A DNA stretch of 47,052 bases from an uncultured Clostridia bacterium (GTDB lineage Bacteria; Bacillota; Clostridia; Christensenellales; Aristaeellaceae), in assembly GCA_945928315.1 (NCBI GenBank), contig CAMENN010000010.1, positions 1 to 47,052 of the forward strand, read 5' to 3'. The notes beneath the pieces are model-generated. The model made no database searches, was not told the origin of the DNA, and saw only the letters and a list, made by a program, of their open reading frames with translations. The position numbers and the translations under genes are program-made. How positions within the stretch are numbered: the first letter of the stretch is position 1; every line of letters begins with the position of its first letter. Of the stretch, positions 34,727 to 43,819 are shown piece after piece.

Positions 34727-36229
34727 ATGGGCAATGAAATGAGCAGAAGAAACTTCCTGCGCGCGACGGCCGGCGTGGCCGGCGCTGTGGCGCTGGGCAT
34801 GGCGGGCACCGCCGTGGCGGAGGAGGAGGAAAAGCGCCCGGAGTTTGAGGGCAAGAGCAAGTTCGCGGGCGTGCGCAATGTGCGCTACGTCACCGACGAC
34901 CTCGTCTATCTTGGAGCGAGCGACAGGCGCCTGGCGCTGTTTGAGAATGTCTATCCGATCCCGCGCGGCGTATCCTACAACTCCTACCTGCTGCTGGACG
35001 AGAAGACCGTGCTCTTTGACACGGTGGACCGCTCCGTCTCCGGCCAGTTCTTTGAGAACCTCGAGTATGCGCTGGACGGCCGCAAGCTCGATTACTTCAT
35101 CATCAACCACATGGAGCCGGACCACTGCTCCGCCATTACCGAGGTGCTCACGCGCTATCCGGACGTGATTCTCCTCTACTCGAAGACGGCGGAGCCGATG
35201 CTGCGCCAGTTCTTCAGCTTCGATCCGACGGTCTACGGCCACGGCGTGACCGAGGGCATGGACCTGGTCACCGGCCGCCACAAGCTGGTGTTCCTCATGG
35301 CGCCGATGGTCCACTGGCCGGAGGTCATGATGACCTACGACGCGACGGACAAGCTCCTCTTCTCCGCCGACGCGTTCGGCACGTTCGGCGCGCTGGACGG
35401 CAACCTCTTCGCCGACGAGCTGCCCTTTGAAAAGGACTGGCTCGACGACGCCCGCCGCTACTACTGCAACATCGTGGGCAAGTACGGCCCGCAGGTGCAG
35501 GCAGTGCTCGCGAAGGCCGCGACGGTGGAGATCGCCACGATCTGCCCGCTGCACGGCCCGATCTGGCGCGAGAACCTCGGCTGGATTATTGACAAGTACG
35601 ACAAGTGGAGCAGCTACACGCCGGAGGACCCGCAGGGCGTGATGGTCGTCTACGGCTCCGTCTACGGCGGCACGGAGAGCGCGGCGAACGTGGTTGCCTC
35701 CCGCCTGTCCGAGGGCGGCGTGGCGAACGTGCGCGTCTACGACGTCTCCCGCACGCACGTCAGCGAGCTGATCGCCGAGGCGTTCCGGTGCAGCCACATC
35801 GTCTTCGCCTCCATGACCTACAACATGGACGTGTTCACGCCGATGAAGAACTTCATCACCGATCTGGCGGCGCACAACCTGCAGAACCGCAAATACGCGC
35901 TGATCGAGAACGGCAGCTGGTCGCCTGTGGCGGGCAGCAGGATGAAGGAGAAGCTCGACGCGATGAGCGGCATGGAGCAGGTGGGCCAGACGGTCACGAT
36001 CCTCTCCGCGCCTAACGACGAGACCTACGCGGCGCTCTCCGCGCTGGCGGACGCGGTGCTCGCCTCGCTCAGCGGCAAGGAGGAGGCCCCGGTGGAGGCG
36101 GCCCCGGCTGCGGCGACGAAGTGGGTCTGCACGGTCTGTGGCTACATCTACGAGGGCGACACGGTGCCGGAGGACTACAAGTGCCCGGTCTGCGGCGTCG
36201 GCCCGGAGAAGTTTGCGAAGAAGGAATAA
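34727..36229 (+). CDS. Flavodiiron protein with C-terminal rubredoxin and N-terminal Tat-like signal
   Basis: A 500-residue multi-domain oxidoreductase; the family reduces O2 to water or NO to N2O. Domains in order are a twin-arginine-like signal (SRRNFL at 6-11, hydrophobic run, AVA before Glu32), a metallo-lactamase-like diiron domain (about 50-295), a flavodoxin (about 304-445; FMN loop YGSVYGGTES), an Ala/Pro/Glu linker, and rubredoxin (about 466-500; Cys468, Cys471, Cys486, Cys489). The diiron ligands His128, Glu130, Asp132, His133, His196, Asp215 and His276 are all present. A fused rubredoxin supplies electrons directly, as in flavorubredoxin. The signal is odd because flavodiiron proteins are normally cytosolic. 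Single-gene transcript. Confidence 0.93.
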   Translation: MGNEMSRRNFLRATAGVAGAVALGMAGTAVAEEEEKRPEFEGKSKFAGVRNVRYVTDDLVYLGASDRRLALFENVYPIPRGVSYNSYLLLDEKTVLFDTVDRSVSGQFFENLEYALDGRKLDYFIINHMEPDHCSAITEVLTRYPDVILLYSKTAEPMLRQFFSFDPTVYGHGVTEGMDLVTGRHKLVFLMAPMVHWPEVMMTYDATDKLLFSADAFGTFGALDGNLFADELPFEKDWLDDARRYYCNIVGKYGPQVQAVLAKAATVEIATICPLHGPIWRENLGWIIDKYDKWSSYTPEDPQGVMVVYGSVYGGTESAANVVASRLSEGGVANVRVYDVSRTHVSELIAEAFRCSHIVFASMTYNMDVFTPMKNFITDLAAHNLQNRKYALIENGSWSPVAGSRMKEKLDAMSGMEQVGQTVTILSAPNDETYAALSALADAVLASLSGKEEAPVEAAPAAATKWVCTVCGYIYEGDTVPEDYKCPVCGVGPEKFAKKE

Positions 36230-36277
36230 TGCGCTTCTTCATCCAAAGGACAGAAACGCGCTGAAAAGGCAGAATAA

Positions 36278-36308
36278 CAGGGCGGCCCGGTGAAAACGGG
36301 CCGCCCTG
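36278..36308. terminator. Bidirectional terminator between convergent genes
   Basis: CAGGGCGGCCCG (36278-36289) pairs perfectly with CGGGCCGCCCTG (36297-36308) over a 7-base loop. On the plus side TTTTTT follows after a short gap (36317-36322); the minus side has TTATTCTG. Confidence 0.78.
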
Positions 36309-36309
36309 C

Positions 36310-36990
36310 TTATGCATTTTTTGATGATCCGATCTCGCGGCGCATGGCGCAATAGCCGATGACGACCGTACCCACATAAGCCAGCGTCTTGGGAATCATC
36401 AGTATACCGATGAGCGGGATGCTGTCGGCAAAGAGCACGACAGGAATATAGAATGCAAAGCTCAGGATGATGGTCAGCGCCATGAAGCGGAAGTCCCGGT
36501 CATGGTGCTCCCGGACACTGCGTGAAAAGAGAAGGATGATCAGCAGTCCCATGAGCGCAAATGGAATATTGCGAAGAATGCCCCAGAAAAGTGGCTGATA
36601 GGCGCTGAGCCAGTCGTTTTGCGGGCAGAGGCACAGTGCGATGCGCGCGGTGGCCAGCAGATAGACAAGGCACGTCAGACCATGGCGGTTGCGCGCATTG
36701 TATCGAAGCTGCCAAACATGATAAAGCAGCACATAGAACACGGTCATGGTCAGCGAAGTGATCAGCTTTCCGATTCCCAGCGCTACCGTGTAGCTGTCAA
36801 GGCACGTTGTGCACAGGGCCACGGCACGGGGAATCAGATGGAACGAGTCGCCCGCACCGAGCACGACGGCCATTGCACCGAAGAGACGGTATTGCCGGTT
36901 TCCTCCGCAGCGGCGGAGCATGAGTACGCCGACGGAGATCACAAAAATCAGGCAAGCTGCGTCGAACACGGTTTCAACAATTGCCTGCAT
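36310..36990 (-). CDS. Orphan multi-pass membrane protein, TetR-associated
   Basis: A 226-residue protein that I do not recognise. About seven hydrophobic spans can be drawn (roughly 8-25, 36-54, 70-92, 104-121, 133-154, 168-186 and 192-213). It has several cysteines in the second and third loops (LCTTCLDSY; LCLCPQNDW) and a short basic C-tail. Codon use is less GC-rich than in neighbours. A copy of the tetR palindrome lies 37-55 bp upstream of its ATG, and the TetR gene precedes it on the same strand, so it is the likely regulated target. Export of or sensing for a toxic compound is possible but unproven. Confidence 0.72.
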   Translation of the reverse strand: MQAIVETVFDAACLIFVISVGVLMLRRCGGNRQYRLFGAMAVVLGAGDSFHLIPRAVALCTTCLDSYTVALGIGKLITSLTMTVFYVLLYHVWQLRYNARNRHGLTCLVYLLATARIALCLCPQNDWLSAYQPLFWGILRNIPFALMGLLIILLFSRSVREHHDRDFRFMALTIILSFAFYIPVVLFADSIPLIGILMIPKTLAYVGTVVIGYCAMRREIGSSKNA

Positions 36991-37026
36991 GGTTCATTCT
37001 TCCTTTCTCTTCAATCAACAAATGAA

Positions 37027-37045
37027 AATGAACAACGTTCACATT
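37027..37045. promoter_or_regulatory. Candidate TetR operator upstream of the membrane-protein gene
   Basis: ATGAAC-AAC-GTTCAC at 37028-37042 (arms differ by one base from perfect symmetry). It matches the operator at 37650-37664 in both arms and in the 3-base centre length. Confidence 0.65.
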
Positions 37046-37077
37046 AACCCTGAGAAAACAGCCGGATGACGGCTGCT

Positions 37078-37632
37078 TCAGTACAGGCTCCGCTCAATGA
37101 GGGTGAGCAGTGTATCAGGGGATTTCATCCCACGCATCAGATCCATGACCAGCTGTGAAAAGATCAAATCTGCCAATCCCTGCGGGGACAGATGCTCGTC
37201 AAATGCATCCTGGCGAATGTGCGGATCGCATTCAATGGCGAGCAGTAGATGCGCATGCATGTGCTTCCAGACATGATCCATCAGGGAACGCCCCGAAACC
37301 TTATCCTCATCAGAGAACAGTGCGGCGTGCGAGACGAAGAACCCAGGATAACGCTGTGCGCCTGATGCCATACATGCGTAGGCCCAGCGAATGCAAGCTG
37401 TGACACTCTCAAAGCTGCCTTCGGAAGGCATGCGAAAGACATCTTCAAATACGCTTTCCACTGTGGCCAGAACCAGCTCTGCTTTTGATGCGAAGTAGTT
37501 GTAGATCGCGCCGACAGATACATCGCAGGATGAAGCCACTGCGCGGATGCTGATCGAAGACCAGCCCTGCGTCGTGACCATCTGTCGGCATTTTTCCAGA
37601 ATAGCATCCCGTGTCGTTACTGCGTGATTCAA
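37078..37632 (-). CDS. TetR-family transcriptional repressor
   Basis: A 184-residue regulator. The N-terminal helix-turn-helix (about 8-55) reads TTRDAILEKCRQMVTTQGW, SISIRAVASSCDVSVGAIYNYFASKAEL, with the conserved GAIYNYF turn. The C-terminal half is the variable ligand domain. The start appears to be TTG at 37632, with GAGGAGG eight bases upstream and no in-frame ATG nearby. Its promoter contains a perfect palindrome over the -10 end, indicating self-repression. Confidence 0.88.
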   Translation of the reverse strand: MNHAVTTRDAILEKCRQMVTTQGWSSISIRAVASSCDVSVGAIYNYFASKAELVLATVESVFEDVFRMPSEGSFESVTACIRWAYACMASGAQRYPGFFVSHAALFSDEDKVSGRSLMDHVWKHMHAHLLLAIECDPHIRQDAFDEHLSPQGLADLIFSQLVMDLMRGMKSPDTLLTLIERSLY

Positions 37633-37649
37633 TGAACGGCCTCCTCAAT

Positions 37650-37691
37650 ATGAACGGTGTTCATTATAGCGCCATACCTCGGTATTGTCAA
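37650..37691 (-). promoter_or_regulatory. tetR promoter with autoregulatory operator
   Basis: Minus strand TTGACA (37686-37691), 17 bp, TATAAT (37663-37668), full consensus. The operator ATGAAC-GGT-GTTCAT (37650-37664) is a perfect palindrome touching the -10 box. The -35 box contains the stop codon of the D-aminoacylase gene. Confidence 0.83.
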
Positions 37692-39064
37692 GCGCGAATT
37701 TCATGACCAAACGAGCCCGCCGCCAGCGCGCGCCCGGCCATGACGCCGGTGGTCTTCCCCCCGCGGGCGGCCAGCTCGCCGCTGACGATCACATAGCGCA
37801 TGCCCACCGGCGCGGCGTCCGGACGGCCAAGGCCCGGGAAGTCCGCGCAGTCGCACAGCGTCTCCGGATCGAAGACGGCCAGGTCGGCGTCGAAGCCCTC
37901 GCGCAGGCGGCCCTTGCGCTCAAAGCCGAACACCCGCGCGGGCAGCAGCGTCGTGTGGTAGACCGCCTCCTCCCAGGAAAGCTCCCGGCGCTCGCGCACC
38001 ATCCTGCGGAAGTAGCGCGGAAAGCTGCCCGCAATCTGCGGATGGCCCTCGCCCGGGGCATAGCTGCCCGTGTCGGTGGAGACCATCGTCTGCGGGTAGC
38101 GCTGGATGGCGTAGACGGCCTCCTCGTCGCCCGTGTTCACGATGACGGCGTCCTCCGGGTGCCTGCTGCGCAGGTGCTCGTAGAGCGTCTGGTCGGGCAC
38201 CTGGCCGATGTGCTCGCCCGTCGCCATGCGCAGGTGGCACAGCTCGATGCCGTTGTCGCGCATGGTCACCGGCTCGAAGAGCGCCGAGCCGATCGCGCTG
38301 CACCAGTCCTTGTACATGCCGCTGTCCAGCTGCATATCCACGCCGCGCTCGCGCGCCAGCTCCAGCATCTCCAGCGCCTCGTACTCCACGCCGACGCCGT
38401 ACTGATAGGCGAAGTGGGAGATGATCATCCGGCAGCCGGTGACCTCCGCCAGCTCGATGGCCTCCTGCAGCGAGTGCAGGTCGGTCATGGAGTACATGCG
38501 CGTGTCGATGGACACCGGCCGGCCGAAGCCCTTCGCCAGGCGGCAAAGCGCCTCCATCTCCTCCAGCGACGCGCCGGGAGTGTAGCCCGGGCCGAGGGAG
38601 ACGCCAGCCGCGCCCTCGCACAGCGCGCGGCTGCACAGCAGCTCCATGATCTCGATCTGCTCCGGCGTCGCCGGGGCGAAGGCATCGAGCGCGCCCGCGG
38701 CCTCGCGCAGCGCGCACATGCCCACCAGCTCCGCCTGATGGATGGGAAAGCTGCGCTGGTTGCGCAGGAACTGCCCGATGCACAGCGGGGAAAAGCCGCA
38801 GTTGCCGCCGACGCTGGTGGTGATGCCCTGCAGAAGGGAGAGCTCGCCGGTGTAGGTGTGCCCGTCGATGTGTCCGTGCGGGTCGATGAAGCCGGGCGTG
38901 ATGAAGCAGCCCTGCGCGGGGAGCACCTTGGCGCCCTCGGGGGCCTCGTCGCCCCGGGGCAGAAAGGCGCGGATGACGCCGTCGTCCACGAGCAGATTGG
39001 CGTCGATGCGCTCGCGGCGCTCGGGGTCGATCAGCGTTCCGCCGGTGATAAACAGTCGTGACAT
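37688..39064 (-). CDS. N-acyl-D-amino-acid deacylase (D-aminoacylase family)
   Basis: A 458-residue amidohydrolase that would release D-amino acids from N-acyl forms. It begins MSRLFITGGTLIDPERRER and has the metal site FIDPHGHIDGH, the family cysteine in GGNCGFSPL, ISHFAYQYG, STDTGSYAPGEG (catalytic Asp region) and the C-terminal small beta domain FDADLAVFDPETL. D-glutamate-type deacylases or dihydropyrimidinase relatives are alternatives. The ATG at 39064 follows AAAGGAAG. It is upstream of tetR on the same strand, with no space between its stop and the tetR promoter. Confidence 0.87.
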   Translation of the reverse strand: MSRLFITGGTLIDPERRERIDANLLVDDGVIRAFLPRGDEAPEGAKVLPAQGCFITPGFIDPHGHIDGHTYTGELSLLQGITTSVGGNCGFSPLCIGQFLRNQRSFPIHQAELVGMCALREAAGALDAFAPATPEQIEIMELLCSRALCEGAAGVSLGPGYTPGASLEEMEALCRLAKGFGRPVSIDTRMYSMTDLHSLQEAIELAEVTGCRMIISHFAYQYGVGVEYEALEMLELARERGVDMQLDSGMYKDWCSAIGSALFEPVTMRDNGIELCHLRMATGEHIGQVPDQTLYEHLRSRHPEDAVIVNTGDEEAVYAIQRYPQTMVSTDTGSYAPGEGHPQIAGSFPRYFRRMVRERRELSWEEAVYHTTLLPARVFGFERKGRLREGFDADLAVFDPETLCDCADFPGLGRPDAAPVGMRYVIVSGELAARGGKTTGVMAGRALAAGSFGHEIRA

Positions 39065-39102
39065 GGATGTTCTTCCTTTCCTGAAGCTGAAGAACAGCGG
39101 GG

Positions 39103-39242
39103 ATAAGCGCGAAGCGAAGAAGGGAGTCTGAGGGACATTGTCCCTCAGGCAGGGGTATGGGGGCAAGGCCCCCATCGTCCCCCAAATCGCGAAGCGATCA
39201 AAGAGAAAAGCAGTCAGGGAGCGAAGCGTTACCTGACGGTGA
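39103..39242 (+). repeat. Copy (C) of the palindrome-rich intergenic repeat
   Basis: Nearly identical to the first 140 bp of the copy at 23121: AAGCGCGAAGCGAAGAAGGG, TGAGGGACATTGTCCCTCA, GGGGGCAAGGCCCCC, ATCGCGAAGCGAT and CAGGGAGCGAAGCG occur in the same order. It fills most of the 304 bp space between the D-aminoacylase and the second polyamine operon. Confidence 0.82.
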
Positions 39243-39290
39243 GCTTCCTGAAGGCTTACTTGAAACATGATATGCGATGCGAACCAAACC

Positions 39291-39320
39291 GCCAAAGAAA
39301 ACCCGCGCACGGGGCGCGGG
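39291..39320 (-). terminator. Terminator of the second polyamine operon
   Basis: Minus strand stem CCCGCGC/GCGCGGG (39302-39320, 5-base loop) followed by TTTTCTTT. A second GC-rich hairpin (GCGGGCGCC/GGCGCCCGC) lies between it and the potD stop. Confidence 0.75.
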
Positions 39321-39368
39321 CTTTCCTTGGCGGGCGCCGCATGGGCGCCCGCGCTCGCATGATCCCGA

Positions 39369-40424
39369 TTAAAGGCTCAGCTTGAACTTCGTCCAGATGT
39401 CCTGGAACTTCTGCTCGTCCTCGGTGGAGAGGTTCATGACGTACTCGGCGTCGCCGATGCGGTCATAGATGCCGTTGAACACCGGGTTCTCCTTGTACCA
39501 GTCCTCCAGACAGTCCTGCGCGGCAGCGTTCGGGCTGCAGTAGTACTGCCACTCGGCGCAGATCGCGGCGATCTCCGGGCGAAGCAGGAACTCGAGGAAG
39601 CGGTTCGCATTCTTCGCGTGCGGCGCGGCGGACGGGATGAAGCAGCCGTCGATGCCGAAGCCCAGACCCTCCTCCGGCCAGACGACCTGAAGGTCCGGGT
39701 TCGCGTCCAGCGCCAGCGCCACGAACGGCGTGAAGGTGTAGGCCACCGCGACGTCGCCGGAGACGAGGTAGTTGTGCAGGTTCTCGTACTCGAGCACGTG
39801 GATGTTGGGCTTGAGCGCGTCGAGCTTCTCCGCCGCCTCGGCGAGGATCGCATCGTCCGTGGTGTTCATGCTCTGGCCCATGGACAGCAGCACCATGCCG
39901 ATGGTCACGCGCGCGTCGTCGATGAGGCCGAGGGAATCGGTCAGGGAGGCGTCCCACAGGTCGTTAAAGCTCTTGATCTCGATGCCGACCACGGACGGAT
40001 CATAGACGATCAGCGGGATGCCGCTGACGTAGGGCACGACATACTCGTTGTCCGGATCAAAGAACTGATGGGTGAAGTCCGGATTGAGGTTGCCGTAGTT
40101 GTCTACGATCTCCGGATCGAACTTCTGCATCAGGCCGTCCTCACGGACACGGTTGAGCATATAGTCGCTGGCGAGGATGATGTCGTAGTCGCCGCCCTTG
40201 GCCGCGGCGAGCTTCTCGTACATTTCCTCATTGCTGGCGAAGGTCGCGTAGTTGACCTTGATGCCGGTCTCCTCCTCAAAGGGCTTGATGACCGTCTCGT
40301 AGTCGATGTAGCCCTCCCAGGTGAAGATGTTGAGCACGGCCTCGTCCCTGGCGTTGACCGTCTCCGCCAGCGCGCAGGTGCACAGCATCGCCAGCGTCAG
40401 GAGCAGGACACAGATTTTCCTCAT
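39369..40424 (-). CDS. potD: Polyamine-type substrate-binding protein, second operon
   Basis: A 351-residue binding protein. The signal peptide is MRKICVLLLTLAMLCTCALA, before ETVNA. The mature part has LNIFTWEGYIDYETVIKPFEEETG, GDYDIILASDYMLNRV and GDVAVAYTFTPFVALAL. It shares the PotD layout with the protein at 29664, but NWGDYID is replaced by TWEGYID and WSGDA by YTFTP, so the ligand may differ (another polyamine or an amine-containing compound). It is last in its operon; the ATG at 40424 follows GGGAGG. Confidence 0.9.
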   Translation of the reverse strand: MRKICVLLLTLAMLCTCALAETVNARDEAVLNIFTWEGYIDYETVIKPFEEETGIKVNYATFASNEEMYEKLAAAKGGDYDIILASDYMLNRVREDGLMQKFDPEIVDNYGNLNPDFTHQFFDPDNEYVVPYVSGIPLIVYDPSVVGIEIKSFNDLWDASLTDSLGLIDDARVTIGMVLLSMGQSMNTTDDAILAEAAEKLDALKPNIHVLEYENLHNYLVSGDVAVAYTFTPFVALALDANPDLQVVWPEEGLGFGIDGCFIPSAAPHAKNANRFLEFLLRPEIAAICAEWQYYCSPNAAAQDCLEDWYKENPVFNGIYDRIGDAEYVMNLSTEDEQKFQDIWTKFKLSL

Positions 40425-40476
40425 GATGAATACCTCCCATGGTTTCATAATGGCTTCAATCGCAGCGGGCAAGAGC

Positions 40477-41286
40477 TCACTGCGCTGAATTCAGCTTTTT
40501 GTCGCTGCGGGCGCGCAGGAGCTGGCTCAGCGCCACAGCGAGGAAGATCGCCCCCAGCATCAGCGTGGAGAGCGCGTTGATCTCCGGCGTGCCGCCGGAG
40601 CGCAGGCCCGTATAGACCTTGAGCGGGAGCGTCGTCGTCTCCGCGCTGGTGACGAAGAAGGAGATGACCACGTCGTCCAGCGACATCGCCGCCGAGAGCA
40701 TCATGCCCGAGACAACGGAGGGCATGATGAGCGGCAGCGTGATGTCCCGCAGCACGCGCATGGGGCTGGCTCCGAGGTCGCGCGCGGCCTCCTCGAGCGC
40801 CGGATCCATGCCTATCAGCCGGGATTTCACGTTGATGAACACGTACGGGATGCAGAACGTGGTGTGCGTCAGAATCAGCGCGCCCATGCCCAGCTTCACG
40901 CCGATGGCCGTGAACAGCGCCAGATACGCCATGCCCAGCACCAGCTCGGGGATCATCATCGGCAGCGTCGCGACGGTTTCCACCAGCCCCGCGCTGCGGA
41001 AGTGGCTGCGCGTGAGGCCGATGGCGCCCAGCGTGCCGATGATTCCGGCCAGGGCGCTGGAGAGCACCGCCAGAATCAGCGAGTTTTTGAGCGCGTCGGC
41101 CATCAGCGCGTTGCCGAACAGGCGCGTATACCAGCTCGTGGTGAAGCCCTGCCAGGCGCCGATGGTGCGCCCGGAATTGAACGAGTAGATGATCACCATC
41201 AGGATCGGCAGGTAGAGGATGATCAGCACGAGCGTCAGGTAGATCGGAGAGAAGAGCTTGCGCTTTCTGCGCCGCTTTGCTGTCAT
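40477..41286 (-). CDS. potC: Polyamine-type ABC permease (PotC), second operon
   Basis: A 269-residue permease with a basic start MTAKRRRKRKLFSPIYL, the span LVLIILYLPILMVIIYSFN, and coupling loop LEEAARDLGASPMRVLRDITLPLI followed by SLDDVVISFFVTS. The ATG shares one base with the potB stop (TGATG), the same coupling as in the first operon, which argues for an old common arrangement. Confidence 0.92.
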   Translation of the reverse strand: MTAKRRRKRKLFSPIYLTLVLIILYLPILMVIIYSFNSGRTIGAWQGFTTSWYTRLFGNALMADALKNSLILAVLSSALAGIIGTLGAIGLTRSHFRSAGLVETVATLPMMIPELVLGMAYLALFTAIGVKLGMGALILTHTTFCIPYVFINVKSRLIGMDPALEEAARDLGASPMRVLRDITLPLIMPSVVSGMMLSAAMSLDDVVISFFVTSAETTTLPLKVYTGLRSGGTPEINALSTLMLGAIFLAVALSQLLRARSDKKLNSAQ

Positions 41287-42144
41287 CAGAACACCCCCAG
41301 ATCCTTGCCGCCGCACTTGCGGTAGACGGCGTAGATGCCCGCCGTCAGCAGCACGAGCACCATGGAGAGCGCGGAGCCGAAGTTCCAGTCGCGCACCTTG
41401 AGCAGCTGATCGCGGATCAGGTTGCCGATGAGCATCAGCCCGCCGCCCATGATGTCCGACAGGTAGAAGATGCCCACGCACGGCACGAACACCAGCACGC
41501 AGCCCGCCAGAATGCCCGGCGTGGTCAGCGGCAGCGTGACCGTCAGGAACGCGCGCCACGGCGGCGCGCCCAGATCGCGCGCGGCCTCCACGAGCGTGAA
41601 GTCCATCTTGTCGACGGCGCTGTGGCACGGCAGGATCATGAAGGAGATCATGCAGTAGACCATCGCCAGCAGCACGGAGCCGTAGGAGCCGAGGAACTTG
41701 ATGCTCGTCTCGATCAGCCCGAGCCGCTTGAGCACCGTGTTGATCAGGCCGTTGCCCTGCAAGAGAATCTTCCAGCCGTAGATGCGCACCAGCGCGCTCG
41801 TCCAGAACGGGATGATGACCAGCATCATCAGGATGAAGCGCCATTTGCGCCCCGCGCGCGCCATGCAGTAGGCGAACGGATAGCCGATGAGCAGCGAGAT
41901 CACCGTCGTGAAAAAGGCGAGCTGCAGGCTGTTCAGGAAGACCAGCAGGTAATCCGCGCGCAGGATGCGGCGGTAGTTCTCCAGCGTGAACGTGGCCCCG
42001 AGGGAGAAATCCTGCCCGCTTTCCACCAGCGACGTGCCCAGCACGTAGATGAGCGGCAGGGCCACCAGCAGCGCTGCGAACAGCGCCATCGGCAGCGTGA
42101 AGAGGATGCTGCGGCGCTTCTCCCGGCGGCGCAGCGCGTCCCCG

Positions 42145-42155
<11 letters not shown>
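41286..42155 (-). CDS. potB: Polyamine-type ABC permease (PotB), second operon
   Basis: A 289-residue permease: MAHNGDALRRREKRRSILFTLP, the PotB motif IIPFWTSALVRIYGWKILL and coupling loop LVEAARDLGAPPWRAFLTVTLPL. It lacks the acidic insert seen in the PotB of the first operon. The ATG at 42155 lies inside the 3' end of potA (11-base overlap) with GGGGGTG upstream; a TTG at 42170 is less likely. Confidence 0.91.
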
Positions 42156-43233
<1,078 letters not shown>

Positions 43234-43297
43234 AGCTGCCTCCCGGCTTTCGCCGTGTGGGATGGGCAGGGAATGCCTGTGCCGGTTGAACAGGACA

Positions 43298-43348
43298 TAA
43301 TCCCTACCAAATTAGTCTGATTATATGCCATGACGCCCCGGTTGTCAA
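43298..43348 (-). promoter_or_regulatory. Promoter and possible operator of the second polyamine operon
   Basis: Minus strand TTGACA (43343-43348), 17 bp, TATAAT (43320-43325). At the start point the plus strand reads CTACCAAATTAGTC between ATAATC and GATTAT. The stretch TTAGTCTGATTATATGCC differs by one base from the matching stretch over the cysK -10 box (406-423), hinting at a shared regulator. Confidence 0.75.
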
Positions 43349-43401
43349 TAAAAATGTTTAACGGAAAAATTGTGCCGGTTTAGAATTTCTAAACATCCGG
43401 C

Positions 43402-43437
43402 AAAAAAGAGCCGGAGGAGAGCGGCGCTCCCCTCCGG
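43402..43437 (-). terminator. Terminator-like hairpin facing the asnA side
   Basis: Stem CCGGAGG-A-GAGC/GCTC-C-CCTCCGG (43411-43437, one mismatch, GGC loop); on the minus strand it is followed by CTCTTTTTTG (A-run at 43402-43407). It would stop minus-strand transcripts coming from asnA before they enter the polyamine promoter. Confidence 0.7.
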
Positions 43438-43512
43438 AAATATCAGCAAAATCAGGGGTTTCCTGTGGCCGCGCCCGCGCGGGACAGGGAAAACGGAAAT
43501 TTGCGGCAGTCA

Positions 43513-43588
43513 GGGGAAACGGGGGGTGACGGGGTGTGGGAGGACGAGGGGGCATTGCGGGACGTTGGGAAACGGGGCGACGGCGGGG
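43513..43588 (+). other. Two adjacent G-quadruplex motifs
   Basis: First set 43513-43540: G4-AAAC-G6-TGAC-G4-TGT-G3. Second set 43559-43588: G3-ACGTT-G3-AAAC-G4-CGACGGC-G4. Both satisfy four G-runs of three or more with loops of seven or fewer. The surrounding 43440-43665 is purine-rich and has no credible gene. Confidence 0.65.
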
Positions 43589-43669
43589 CTATGTGCCTCA
43601 GGAGGAGAGGGTGCAGCCATGAAGGTTTTTGGCTTTCTGCCTCAGAAGGAGTGGGCGCAGCTCCGAACG

Positions 43670-43806
43670 TCAGGTATCGCTTCGCTCCCTGACTGCTTTC
43701 TTTTTGGATCGCTTCGCGATGGGGGGAACGTTGGGGGATTTCATCCCCCAACCCCCCAGCCTGGGGACATTGTCCCCAGACCCCTTCTTCGCTTCGCGCG
43801 TATCTT
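43670..43806 (-). repeat. Copy (D) of the palindrome-rich repeat, inverted
   Basis: Same building blocks as the copy at 23121 but on the other strand: CGCTTCGCTCCCTGACTGC, ATCGCTTCGCGAT, TTGGGGGATTTCATCCCCCAA, TGGGGACATTGTCCCCA and CTTCTTCGCTTCGCGCG. Individual palindromes keep their place but have changed sequence in both arms together (for example GGGGACA for GAGGGACA), which points to selection for or copying of hairpins. Confidence 0.78.
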
Positions 43807-43819
43807 CGCCACTTTCCGA

